A DNA stretch of 64,000 nucleotides from Leguminivora glycinivorella (lineage: Eukaryota > Arthropoda > Insecta > Lepidoptera > Tortricidae): NCBI RefSeq assembly GCF_023078275.1, contig NC_062978.1:19057883-19121882 (forward strand), given 5' to 3'. The translations under genes and the position numbers were made by a program. The notes beneath the pieces were generated by a model. The model was not told where the DNA came from. It ran no database searches and saw only the letters and a program-made list of their open reading frames with translations. The stretch's first letter is position 1. Each line of letters opens with the position of its first letter. Shown here piece by piece: positions 10,331 to 20,366 of this stretch.

Positions 10331-10818
10331 ATTATTTTTAAAATCGGGACTTAATCGCGTATAACTACATATTTGTTAGAGTCAGGGCCAAACCACTGGA
10401 TCGAACTACATGACCCTAAAGTCCTTTCCACGGAACGCCATTTCTACAGTAGAAAAGTGCGTGAAGCCATTGAAATCAAAAAACATCGCAATTTCAATCG
10501 GGACGAAGGGTTTAGGATCTCATCCACATGGAATCCTGTCATTAATAAGTGTAAGCCGAAAATAATATCGACAGTCGTTAAATCAAATATCGTCAGTGTT
10601 GTATGTCGACAGAGTAACATACCTAGTGCGCAAACAGTTCAAGTTGATAATCAAAACCAAGTGCGGGTAGTTCGAAAAACTCGCGCGGCTGTCAGAAGGT
10701 GTTGATGTCATTTCAAGCCAGTCTTCTCCGAGACCACGGGGACAACGCCGTCCTTGAAACGTTGGAGGTCAGTTTAATATGTAGTTATACGCGATTAAGT
10801 CCCGATTTTAAAAATAAT
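10331..10818 (+). mobile_element. 5'-truncated Penelope-like element inside 42-bp perfect inverted repeats
   Basis: The ends 10331-10372 and 10777-10818 are exact 42-bp reverse complements carrying CGGGACTTAATCGCGTATAA. Between them lies only the end of a PLE: the GIY-YIG C-terminal coding part, then a 3' tail with ACGCCGTCCTTGAAACG. The left inverted repeat runs straight into the middle of the reading frame with no spacer. This arrangement suggests that a reverse-oriented 3' end was joined to a 5' truncation point at insertion. Confidence 0.8.
10373..10705 (+). pseudogene. PLE GIY-YIG endonuclease C-terminus (fragment)
   Basis: The frame reads ESGPNHWIELHDPKVLSTER, then FYSRKVREAIEIKKHRNFN and ends VRRC-stop. 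It aligns with the C-terminal third of the PLE proteins at 55406-56110 (-) and 58054-58581 (+). The reverse transcriptase and the GIY and YIG motifs themselves are absent. No internal stop, but the frame begins at the inverted-repeat junction and cannot encode a working enzyme. It differs from the 55-58 kb copies at many positions, so it is a separate subfamily or an older insertion. Confidence 0.8.
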
Positions 10819-10875
10819 GATACAAAAAAACCGTCAGGTTTACGCATTCTAAAACTTCAAAAACTCATGGTAGAA

Positions 10876-11623
10876 TGCATACTAACATTATAATAAATGG
10901 GAAAGTGTGTGTGTCTGTTTGTTTGTCCGTCTTTCACGGAAAAACGGAGCGACGAATTGACGTGATTTTTTAGGGTTCCGTAGTCAACTAGGAACCCTTA
11001 TAGTTTCGCCATGTCTGTCTGTCCGTCCGTCCGTCCGTCCGTCCGTCCGTCCGTCCGTCCGTCCGTCCGCGGATAATCTCAGTAACCGTTAGCACTAGAA
11101 AGCTGAAATTTTGTATCAATATGTATATCAATCACGCCAACAAAGTGCAAAAATAAAAAATGGAAAAAAATGTTTTATTAGGGTACTCCCCCTACATGTA
11201 AAGTGGGGGCTGATTTTTTTTTTCATTCCAACCCCAACGTGTGATATATTGTTGGATAGGTATTTAAAAATAAATAAGGGTTTACTAAGATCATTTTTTG
11301 ATAATATTAATATTTTTGGAAATAATCGCTCCTAAAGGAAAAAAAAGTGTGTCCCCCCCCCCTAACTTTTGAACCATATGTTTAAAAAATATGAAAAAAA
11401 TCACAAAAGTAGAACTTTATAAAGACTTTCTAGGAAAATTGTTTTGAACTTGATAGGTTCAGTAGTTTTTGAGAAAAATACGGAAAACTACGGAACCCTA
11501 CACTGAGCGTGGCCCGACACGCTCTTGGCCGGTTTTTAAGTGGAGATAGTTGAAGGGATGGAAAGTGACACAGGCTACTTTTTGTCTCTTTCTAACACGA
11601 GTGAAGCCGCGGGCAAAAGCTAG
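10876..11623 (+). mobile_element. Helitron-like repeat, copy 3, interrupted
   Basis: The left part (from about 10876, with CATACTAACATTATAATAAA, to about 10971) and the right part (about 11538-11623, ending GCAAAAGCTAG followed by T) together match the intact copy at 7793-7962. The interruption is the AGGGTTCCGTAG repeat at 10972-11537. This nesting gives the relative age: the Helitron-like copy is older. Confidence 0.65.
10972..11537 (+). repeat. AGGGTTCCGTAG repeat, copy 1 (inserted)
   Basis: It starts AGGGTTCCGTAGTCAACTAG, carries a (CCGT)n microsatellite at about 11016-11068, and ends with the hairpin GAGCGTG-GCCCGA-CACGCTC followed by TTGGCCGGTTTTT. A second copy lies at 12546-13110. 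Comparison with the uninterrupted target at 7889 places the insertion in TTTTTTA, with a T-rich target repeated on both sides. There is no coding sequence. The 3' hairpin resembles a Helitron 3' end, but no CTRR terminus is visible. Confidence 0.75.
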
Positions 11624-12075
11624 TCTCTTATACGACTTTCGTCTGTATGTGTAAACCATTGTTTTAGCAAGAATTTGAATGCCCATTCAATGTAAATCGT
11701 CTTTTTGGCCCGCTTACGAAATACGTAATTAATGTAATTATTCAATTCAACTAACCCAATTAGTTATCAGAGTCGATACATGCATTATACCTGAATTTAA
11801 TATATACAATAAAATTTAAAGTGAATAGCAGAAAACGCGATATTGCCTGTTTCGGTTTGCACGGTTTAATATTTCGCCTAAAATAAAGCGTGAAATTCAA
11901 TAAATTTTGAGCCTTTGAAACTATATATTTTGTAAATTGAACGTTTTTGTTATTAAACATTCGATTTGCATTTTAAATTTCAATTAATGATGTAGATAAT
12001 TTGCAACTGTAGTTTTTATTATCGTTAGACTTTGCGCATATTTTTTTATCTTTTACCGAATGTACACCCGACAAC
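11624..12075. other. AT-rich gene-free stretch
   Basis: No supported gene or repeat recognised. Confidence 0.4.
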
Positions 12076-12264
12076 CGTTGGGGTAAACGAGTTCTTAAGT
12101 GAAGACCGCGTCTCGGCAAGCGCAGTGTAGGACGCCCTCAGGCAAGGTGGAGCGACGATTTGCCCAGGATGGCTGGCAGCAGCTGGATGCGAGCAGCCGA
12201 AGATCGGAAACGGTGGCGTGAAATTGGGGAGACCTATGTCCATCAGTGGACTGCGATAGGCTGA
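12076..12264 (+). pseudogene. RTE-type LINE ORF C-terminus
   Basis: The frame reads RWGKRVLK-stop-RPRLGKRS, then GRPQARWSDDL and RKRWREIGETYVHQWTAIG, ending at a TGA at 12262-12264. This is the extreme C-terminus of lepidopteran RTE-like endonuclease-reverse transcriptases. A TGA replaces an expected Trp codon near the start. The stop codon begins a (TGA)n-like tail to about 12279, the usual RTE 3' end. Only the last 62 codons remain, so this is a severely 5'-truncated insertion. Confidence 0.75.
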
Positions 12265-12545
12265 TGATGATGATGATCGAATGTTGGATAGTCTCAGTTT
12301 TGCTAAAATTCTTTTGTCTGTTAAAGCCCTCTAGCCAATAGTGAAATCGCTGACGATCCGTATCGCAGTTATACATTATCTCTCGCGCTTCCGTATTGGT
12401 GCGACTGAGCCAGTTAGCTACAAAACGTCAACGAATCTACGTTTGGCTAGATGCCCAGATGCTCTCATCTGCAGCCTCTGCAGGTCGCATTTTATTACCG
12501 ATTTTTTCAAAATGGCAGATCATTTTTTCTGTCGCTTCGTTTTTT

Positions 12546-13110
12546 AGGGTTCCGTAGTCAACTACGAACCCTTATAGTTTCGCCATGTCTGTCTGTCCAT
12601 CCGTCCGTCCGTCCGTCCGTCCGTCCGTCCGTCCGTCCGTCCGCGGATAATCTCAGTAACCGTTAGCACTAGAAAGCTGAAATTTGGTACCAATATGTAT
12701 ATCAATCACGCCAACAAAGTGCAAAAATAAAAAATGGAAAAAAATGTTTTATTAGGGTACCCCCCCTACATGTAAAGTGGGGGCTGATATTTTTTTTCAT
12801 TCCAACACCAACGTGTGATATATTGTTGGATAGATATTTAAAAATGAATGAGGGTTTACTAAGATCGTTTTTTGATAATATTAATATTTTCGGAAATAAT
12901 CGCTCCTATAGGAAAAAAAGTGCGTCCCCCCCCCTCTAACTTTTGAACCATATGTTTAAAAAATATGAAAAAAATCACAAAAGTAGAACTTTATAAGGAC
13001 TTTCTAGGAAAATTGTTTTGAACTTGATAGGTTCAGTAGTTTTTGAGAAAAATACGGAAAACTACGGAATCCTACACTGAGCGTGGCCCGACACGCTCTT
13101 GGCCGGTTTT
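12546..13110 (+). repeat. AGGGTTCCGTAG repeat, copy 2
   Basis: Nearly the same as 10972-11537 and in the same orientation about 1.0 kb downstream of it, including the (CCGT)n run (about 12594-12642), the C-run (about 12927-12935) and the terminal GAGCGTG...CACGCTC hairpin. It ends in GGCCGG plus a T-run. The (CCGT)n length differs between copies. Confidence 0.75.
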
Positions 13111-13493
13111 TTTTTAATTGTTTATAATTATTAAAATTGAAAAGGATTTCAGTGCCAGTTGGGTAAGTATTTATATGACACATAAAATAATTTTATTATG
13201 CTTTAACAAGTTATATTATCAGTTAGTTAACCCTTAAATTCATGGTGATGTATATATATGCATCATATATTTTTGACTTTATTGACAGCATGTCAAAATT
13301 CAAATTTGAACAAATCTTTGACAAGGTCCTGCATTTAAGGGTTAAGTTTTTTTTTTTAGCTTATGAAACGCCTGGGCCACAACTCACAAAACCACTAAGT
13401 AAATACTTGGTATGGTCTTGGTATGGATATGGTCACTTGATCCACTTTCCTAAACAATGTATTGTGTAATTACCATAAACAAAAGATAACAAA

Positions 13494-13573
13494 ACGGCCA
13501 TAACTCGCACAGCTTAACCCATTGTGCTTACATCTGATAACCTTTGGGTAGTCCGATAAATAGCACGAGCGGG
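13494..13573 (+). repeat. Direct repeat, left copy
   Basis: ACGGCCATAACTCGCACAGC through AGCACGAGCGGG recurs at 17625-17699 with a few changes and a small deletion. The two copies flank the foldback cluster at 13674-17330. Confidence 0.75.
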
Positions 13574-13673
13574 TTAAACTACGGTTAGCTGCCTATAATC
13601 ATGTTGCCTGTCATACTCGTTACACCAGTCAAGGGCTCTTTGGAGTTACACCGATTTACAATTACGTAAAATT

Positions 13674-13765
13674 GCAAACGGGACTTAATCTCATAAAAGT
13701 ATGTTTTTAAAAACAACCTCCGACCTTTCCAGGACGGCGTTATCCTCGTAGTCTCGGAGCCACCA
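13674..13765 (-). repeat. PLE 3' tail
   Basis: On the minus strand, CTCCGAGACTACGAGGATAA, then CGCCGTCC, GGAGGTTG and finally GATTAAGTCCCGTTTGC match the 3' tail of the PLE fragment at 10726-10810. The right end of the foldback element keeps only the last 20 or so bases of this tail. Confidence 0.65.
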
Positions 13766-14695
13766 CCGGCACATAACACAATTACCACCGCTTTGAAACG
13801 CCGGAGGTTCGGTTTAAAAAATATAGCTTTACTACTGGGGACGCTATTGCACAACACCCTGCATTTTATGATTAAGCACTGAGACTTGGCACAGGTTGTT
13901 CCTTGGGTGGCCCTAAATAGATAAAGATCGGGAGGCATTGAGAGCCCCCCTTAATTTAGGAGGGAAGAGGGGGGGAAGGCTGGCGCCGCCGCGCTTCCTT
14001 TGAAACCATATTTCTCTAAAACTATACAAAATAGGGCATGCGATATATCATTTTCGGATAAACGAAGAACGAGGAATTCATTTTTGGAACAAAAAAAAAT
14101 GTATTTTAGAACAAAAATATAAAATAAAATGGGAAAATCTGAAAACGAGATTTTTTTTTATACATATTATTGCACATTTTATGAAAACTGTAATGGTTTT
14201 TTCTAAATAAAAAATATTATTTAATAGCTACATTTATCTAGTTTTAGAAAATGTATAATTTGTTATAGAAATATATTATAGGACGAGTGATAAAAAATAA
14301 TTTACATCGCCCGATAGGGTGATTTGAATGCTCATTTCAATAAGTTTTGTCAATGATTTCAGGTATAATCACTATTTTTAACACACGAAAGCCGTAATCA
14401 TTGTAGTTTATGGCTATTTTAGTGATTAATGTACTTAGAATAAAAAAAAATACAAAATTTTTAAAAAATATTAAAAATGTGATATTTTTTTTTAACATTA
14501 TCCTATTTTGTTCTTTCTACACAACATATATCTAAAAGAAATAAATATCAATAAAAAGCCACATTTATACAGTTTATAAAAATATATAGTTTGTTACATA
14601 AATATATTACGAAACGCGAGATAAAAAATTATGAAAATGAAAATTTTAATGTACATTTTACGTTGCATTATTCGATGAGGTGAGGTAAAGGTACT

Positions 14696-15177
14696 ACCCG
14701 CTATGCAGTGGAGTTCGTCTAGTAATACAGAAATATACTTATTCTAATAACGTTTACACATGTAGGTATATCACGACCCAGTACAGAAAATTGTAAAAGT
14801 CCTATAATATAGTTTATTTTGATTGTAAAATAAAATTGCATGTGACTTATATTGCAAAAAAAATGTCTTAATCACGTTCTCCTCTCCTAAAGCAGTTCTG
14901 CATGCATAGGCTTGAAGATTTTTTAGTTTACTAGCAGAATTTAGTTACTTCCTTTGGGCCCCCTTAAATCGGTTTTACCCATCCATAAAAGATAAAATAA
15001 AAATCCTCATATTCTTCCTTTCAGTATCAATGACAGTTAGTTATTGCGCAATAGTGCCATAAAAATAAACTGGATTCGTATTAGCATTAATGATTTTTGA
15101 ACTAAGACATTGCTTTTGTACAAAGGAGAACCTCAAAAAATGGTCTGACTAGACGAAAACATGTGTATCGGGGCTAG
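14696..15177. mobile_element. 482-bp insertion with 4-bp target duplication
   Basis: Compared with the opposite arm of the foldback element, the left arm is split after TACT (14692-14695) and resumes with TACT (15178-15181). The insert runs from ACCCGCTATG to CGGGGCTAG. Near its ends TTCGTCTAGT and its reverse complement ACTAGACGAA occur, inset from the termini. There is no open frame of note. A non-autonomous DNA element with a 4-bp target duplication is the best reading. Confidence 0.65.
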
Positions 15178-16876
15178 TACTCAAGGCTCTCAAAAAGTGT
15201 AGCTATTTTGAGTTATTCAAATAAAACAACATGAATAGTCTGAATTTAATTATGTATAGGTATATCACAACATCCACTGCATAAGCACATCAGCTCCGAA
15301 CATTTAATTTAAAAAGTCTGTTTTTACGGTTGCACCTTACGCGGAACTGTTTTTATACACCTGCATCCGACAATTTCGAGGCATATTTCTGCAGCAACAG
15401 GTAACGTTGCGGGCAAGTAGGCTCCCAAATCCCAATTGTTACAGACTTTCGTCCAGCCACAAGTAGCAAATAATGGCAAATTTTGAATTGGGTTTAGTTG
15501 ACCCCATACATGTACACCTTGATATACCTATAACCCTTACAAAAATGGTGTAAGGCAGCTTTTGTCGGTGAAATGCTGTTAATTTGGCGGTCTTTTTTGG
15601 TTAATAACTATTTTCGGCACTCGTTAACCAAAGTACATGACGCAGATCTTGAATAATAAATATGTCAAGTAAGAATTATCCATAAATTATGCAAATCATA
15701 TAGATAACTACTATTTCACAAGATGTATGTATTAGGATCAGATGTATATATCTGACCTATCATATCAATCGATCATTTCATGTAATATAAATAGTTAAAT
15801 TCAGACTATATAGGAGTATGTTGTTTAATTTGAAGTACTCTAAATAACTACACTTTTTGAGAGCTTTGAGTACCTTTACCTCACCTCATCGAATCATACA
15901 AGCTGACCCGTACCGTACATCAAGGTCGCCCTGCCACGTCACTTTCATTATTTTTTATCTCGCGTTTCGTAATATATTTATATAACAAACTATATATTTT
16001 TATAAACTACATAAATGTGGCTTTTTATTCATATTTATTGCTTTTAGATATACATTGTATAGAAAGAACAAAATAGGATAATGTTATAAAAAAGTTATCA
16101 CATTTTTTTTAAATTTTTTGTATTTTTTTTATTTTAAGTACATTAATCACTAAAATAGCCATAAAAGACAATGATTATGGCTTTCGTGTGTTAAATAGTG
16201 ATTATACCTGAAATCATTGACAAAACTTATTGAAATGAGCATTCAAATCACCCTATCGGGCGATGTAAATTATTTTTTATCACTCGTCGTATAATATATT
16301 TCTAGAACAAATTATATATTTTCTTAAACAAGATAAATGTAGCTATTAAATAATATTTTTTATTTAGAAAAAACCATTACAGTTTTCATAAAATGTGCAA
16401 TAATATGTATAAAAAAAATCTTGTTTTCAGATTTTCCCATTTTATTTTGTATTTTTGTTCTAAAATACATTTTTTTTGTTCCAAAAATGAATTCCTCGTC
16501 CTTCATTTATCCGAAAATGATATATCGCATGCCCTATTTTGTATAGTTTTAGAGAAATATGGTTTCAAAGGAAGCGCGGAGGCGCCAGCCTTCCCCCCCT
16601 CCTCCCTCCTAAATTAAGGGGGGCTCTCGATGCCTCCCGATCTTTATCTACTCAGGGCCACCCAATGAACAACTGTGCCAAGTCTCAGTGCTTAATCATA
16701 AAATGCAGGGTTCCCATACAAGACATAGCAATAGCGTCCCCAGTATACGCGATTAAGTCCCGTTTGCGATCCTTAGCGGCAACCCACACTCAGGCGACGC
16801 ATGTCTTAAGACGCGGAACGGACGTCAGCGCCACGCCGCCCGAATGTAATTAAAAATTGTCTCCTCAGTTCATTTT

Positions 16877-17107
16877 TAACACCGACGCAAAAATGACGGG
16901 GTGTTATAAGTTTGACGTGTCTGTCTGTGTGTGTCTGTCTGTGGCATCGTAGCTCCCGAACGGCTGAACCGATTTAGATTTAGTTTTTTTTGTCTGAAAG
17001 CTGAGTAGCTGTGTCTGAAGTCGGGAGTGTTCTTAGCCATGTTTCATGAAAATCTGTCTACTATGTCTCGGTCGGGGTTTTTTTCAAAATTCTAATTTTG
17101 TGGTTAT
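16877..17107 (+). repeat. CGACGGGGTGTTATAAG repeat, copy B
   Basis: Matches copies at 6127-6345 and 59813-60090: ACGGGGTGTTATAAGTTTGA, (GTCT)n, TAGCTCCCGAACGGCTGAAC, and the end TTCTAATTTTGTGGTTATG. It is interrupted or terminated by the hairpin element that follows. Confidence 0.7.
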
Positions 17108-17234
17108 GTATAGGAAGGATGTAATATTAAGACGCGCCCCCAGGCGACGCGCCCCCAGGCGACGCGGCACGCGCCTCAAGCGACGCGCCCTAAACGACGC
17201 GTCGCCTGGGGCGCGTCTTACGTCCTTCCTATAC
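17108..17234. repeat. GC-rich hairpin MITE
   Basis: ATAGGAAGGATGTAATATTA at the left pairs imperfectly with TACGTCCTTCCTAT at the right, and the inner arms AAGACGCGCC and GGCGCGTCTT also pair. GGCGACGCG is repeated several times in the loop. GC content is far above its surroundings. Confidence 0.7.
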
Positions 17235-17330
17235 AAAATGTACTGAGACGTTTTTTAAATTACTTTCGGGTTGCGTGGCGCTGACGTCCGTTCCGCGTCT
17301 TAAGACATGCGTCGCCTGTGTGTGGATAGT

Positions 17331-18394
17331 CCCTTAGGAGTTACGTGGACGACTTGGATGCATTTCTACCTAAAACGCCGATGACAGGGTCATGTGGGGC
17401 TTGGGCGGGGCGAGGGCTTTGCCCAGCAGTAGAACACTAAACAGGCTAAAATAAAATAATCTAAACGAGTATGTGTTTAATAAATAAGCTGATTTAATGT
17501 ACCTACCTATCTCAGTTACAGCACTTTTTATTAATTTATTACTACAATGCTTATGAGAACAAATGTAACGAGTTAAAATTCGAACTGGATGTGTAGTACA
17601 TACTTTCATGACGGATCTCATTTAACGGCCATAACTGGCACAGCTTAACCCATTGTGCTTACATTTGACAACCTTTGGGTAGTCCGATAGCACGAGCGGA
17701 ATTCAGAATCAGAAATACAAACATTAAAATTGTATCGTCAAAGTCTTTCTCTGTCACCTTTTTGACTGGCGTATGTTGTTATGCAATTAGACCATAATTG
17801 GACAGTGGGTGGTTATAGAGTTAAACGTTATTTTAAATGGCAAATGACATGTTTTGCTTGACATAATGTCATGATTTAATGTAAATGGGCGTTTTATTTT
17901 TGTTGCGATTTAAACTTGTTAAAATTAACTCACGTCAGCCACCGCCCATGTGAGGACAGTAACAGGACCAATAACAACTATAATATAGGTACTCGTAATG
18001 AATGAACATGTATTTTGGATTTTTAATAGCACGAATTGTAAAAAATACGTCTCATAATAAAATAAAATTCCACAGCCAAATTGGACATGTAGTTGTAGAA
18101 TTGTTAAAATACACACTAAATAGTTTCAGTTCGGATTTTACGAAGAATTGTGGACTTTTTTTATGAGGTAGGATGCAATGGACCCATTACACAGATCATC
18201 TGATGGCAAGCGTTCACCACTGCCCTTACTATAGACCAAAGAGGATCGAGTATTATAGAGAGTTATATTGTCGAAGTAAAATGTGTAATCACAGTGCATA
18301 GACTGCCATCTCTTGACACAGGCTTAGAACTTTTGAACCTTAGTTTTGACAATTTGGCTCTCTTGGCTTGATAATTATGTTGTCGCTTATCAAG
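17331..18394. other. Gene-free stretch with right direct repeat
   Basis: It contains the right copy of the direct repeat (17625-17699) and a fragment near 18200 (CATCTGATGGCAAGCGTTCA) resembling a common moth repeat. No gene is supported. Confidence 0.4.
17625..17699 (+). repeat. Direct repeat, right copy
   Basis: Pairs with 13494-13573 in the same orientation: ACGGCCATAACTGGCACAGC, TTAACCCATTGTGCTTACAT and TTTGGGTAGTCCGATA are shared. Confidence 0.75.
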
Positions 18395-18499
18395 AATAGT
18401 GGCACAACTCAAAATGAAATGCCATTCGAATTTTAACCTTACCGGTAAGAGTTAGAATATAAAGTGCAGTAGCATTTCATTTTGAGTTGTGCCACTATT
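18395..18499. repeat. 105-bp MITE with 28-bp perfect inverted ends
   Basis: AATAGTGGCACAACTCAAAA... at 18395-18422 is the exact reverse complement of 18472-18499. The 49-base loop holds ACCGGT. If the ends are trimmed to GTGGCAC...GTGCCAC, a TA lies on each side, consistent with a Tc1/mariner-type MITE. The folded RNA would be of pre-miRNA size but with an unbroken stem, more typical of a MITE. Confidence 0.8.
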
Positions 18500-18764
18500 A
18501 ATTGTGTCAAAATGTCAAATACTAATATTAGCGCACTCTAGCTGAGCGTACCCGAAAGGTATAATGCCATCTAGGCCACCGTACCTTTTTCTGTATGGTA
18601 CTGAGGTACGTTTTTTTTTTAGACTTTATCTGTCTATATGGAGTTATATATGTCTTTGCTTTAGACACAATCACCAGAGGATTTGGATGTACATTGCTGG
18701 CCTGGTACGGGAGTAGGTTTGCTCTTTTATTGAAGGTTGACTTAAATCAGGAAAACTGGTTTTT

Positions 18765-20156
18765 AACCGTCGCCTCATATATCTCAAGAAGGACGGTTAT
18801 CAAGTCGTCTGTATGTTTTTTTTTTTATTTATTTTTTTATTTTTTTCAATGTTTGTTCCTCGATATCTCCGTCGTTACTGGACCGATTTTGAATTTTTTT
18901 TTTTGATTGAATGTCCAGATTGGTCCCATTTTTCTCAGAACCCAGTTCTGATGATGGGATCCTGGAGAAATCGAGGGAACTCCTCGAATCTGAAAGGCAT
19001 ACATGTGGTGATTTTTGTGTTTTTAAAGGAACAGCATGCATTTAGGTACGGAACAGTGACATTTGGTGCAGTGGAACTGCTGATGATGGCCAGAACGGAA
19101 CTCTTCAAATCTGAACGGCACGCTTATAGTGACTTTGGTATTTTTATAAGAACAGCATGCACTTTCGTCCAGAACAGTGACATTTGGTGCAGTGGAATTG
19201 CTGATGATGGTCAGAACCGAACTCCTCAAATCTGAACGGCACGCTTATAGTGACTTTGGTATTTTTATAAGAACAGCATGCACTTTCGTCCAGAACAGTG
19301 ACATTTGGTGCAGTGGAACTGCTGATGATGGCCAGAACCAAACTCCTCAAATCTGAACGGCACGCTTATAGTGACTTTGGTATTTTTATAAGAACAGCAT
19401 GAACTTTCGTCCAGAACAGTGACATTTGGTGCAGTGGAACTTCTGATGATGGTCAGAACCGAACTCCTCAAATCTGAACGGCACGCTTATAGTGACTTTG
19501 GTATTTTTATAAGAACAGCATGCATTTTCGTCCAGAACAGTGACATTTGGTGCAGTGGAACTGCTGATGATGGCCAGAACCAAACTCCTCAAATCTGAAC
19601 GGCACGCTTATAGTGACTTTGCCATTTTATAAGAACAGCATGCGCTTACGTCTAGAACAGTGACATTTGGTACAGTGGAACTGCTGATGATGGTCAGAAC
19701 CGAACTCCTCAAATCTGAACGGCACGCTTATAGTGACTTTGGTATTTTTATAAGAACAGCATGCACTTACGTCCAGAACAGTGACATTTGGTGCAGTGGA
19801 ACTGCTGATGATAGTCAGAACCGAACTCCTCAAATCTGAACGGCACACTCATAGTGACTTTGGTATTTTTGTAAGAAAAGCATGCATTTAAGTTCAGAAC
19901 AGTGACATTTATTTAGTTATGTTTGTTAAGCATATTGAGTTTTCAAGTCAAAGTTTGTCAAGCTTCGATTTCTTATAATATAATCGGATTCATGAGGAAT
20001 TGAGGAAACTCCTCAAACCTTAACGTTATACGTATATTCATTTGTGTTGCCATCTAATAATTAAAGCATTTAAAGCAGTTTTAAAAAATACTTACACATT
20101 TCTACATAATCCAACATTCGCAAGTAGCTTTCACCAGAACCCGAAAGGCGACGGTT
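18765..20156. mobile_element. Minisatellite-bearing element 1
   Basis: The left end AACCGTCGCCTCATAT and the right end AAAGGCGACGGTT form an 11-bp inverted pair (AACCGTCGCCT). The left part has AAGGACGGTTATCAAGTCGT, a long T-run and CGATATCTCCGTCGTTACTG. The middle is a 121-bp tandem array. The right part has ATTCGCAAGTAGCTTTCACC. The neighbouring element at 20367 has the same architecture. There is no coding sequence. Such elements are non-autonomous; the class is uncertain. Confidence 0.7.
18960..19905 (+). repeat. 121-bp tandem array, about 8 copies
   Basis: Unit landmarks are AACTCCTCAAATCTGAACGG, CTTATAGTGACTTTGG, AAGAACAGCATGC and CAGAACAGTGACATTTGGTG, repeating every 121 bp. Because 121 is not a multiple of three, each unit shifts frame. 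This makes the staggered set of similar 68-codon minus-strand frames an artefact of the repeat. Confidence 0.9.
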
Positions 20157-20366
20157 TTTTTTCTTAAAAATTACAAATATGAATAAATCAAAAACGAACT
20201 TTGTTCACATTTTAACTACGTAAAGTGGAATTGAACAGAAATGGCGAAAAATGTAATCAAATCAAAATACCTACGTAAGCTTAGGTTGCCAGCGACTAAC
20301 GGTAAAACAATCGAGGAGTGTCTTTTCAAAAGGACTTATTTCTATAAGTCAACAGAGGTTATTTTT

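Larger units (their letters stand above)
13674..16767. mobile_element. 3.1-kb foldback element with PLE-type outer ends
   Basis: The outer ends are GCAAACGGGACTTAAT (13674) and ATTAAGTCCCGTTTGC (to 16767). A long inverted repeat pairs about 13831-14695 with 15877-16745, and continues at 15178-15260 with 15790-15881. Landmarks such as AAATCATTGACAAAACTTAT and its complement occur in both arms. The left arm alone holds a 482-bp insertion (14696-15177). The central loop is roughly 15260-15790. No coding sequence is visible; the open frames in the arms (for example 13585-13938 and 16539-16853) are mirror images and chance. The stem would be nearly 1 kb long. Confidence 0.8.
16776..17330. mobile_element. 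Second foldback element, with nested insertions
   Basis: A perfect 46-bp inverted pair, 16791-16836 with 17273-17318 (core GACGCATGTCTTAAGACGCG), bounds this unit. Weaker similarity extends on both sides. Its interior is filled by a CGACGGGGTGTTATAAG repeat (16877-17107), itself carrying the GC-rich hairpin element at 17108-17234. No gene. Confidence 0.75.
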
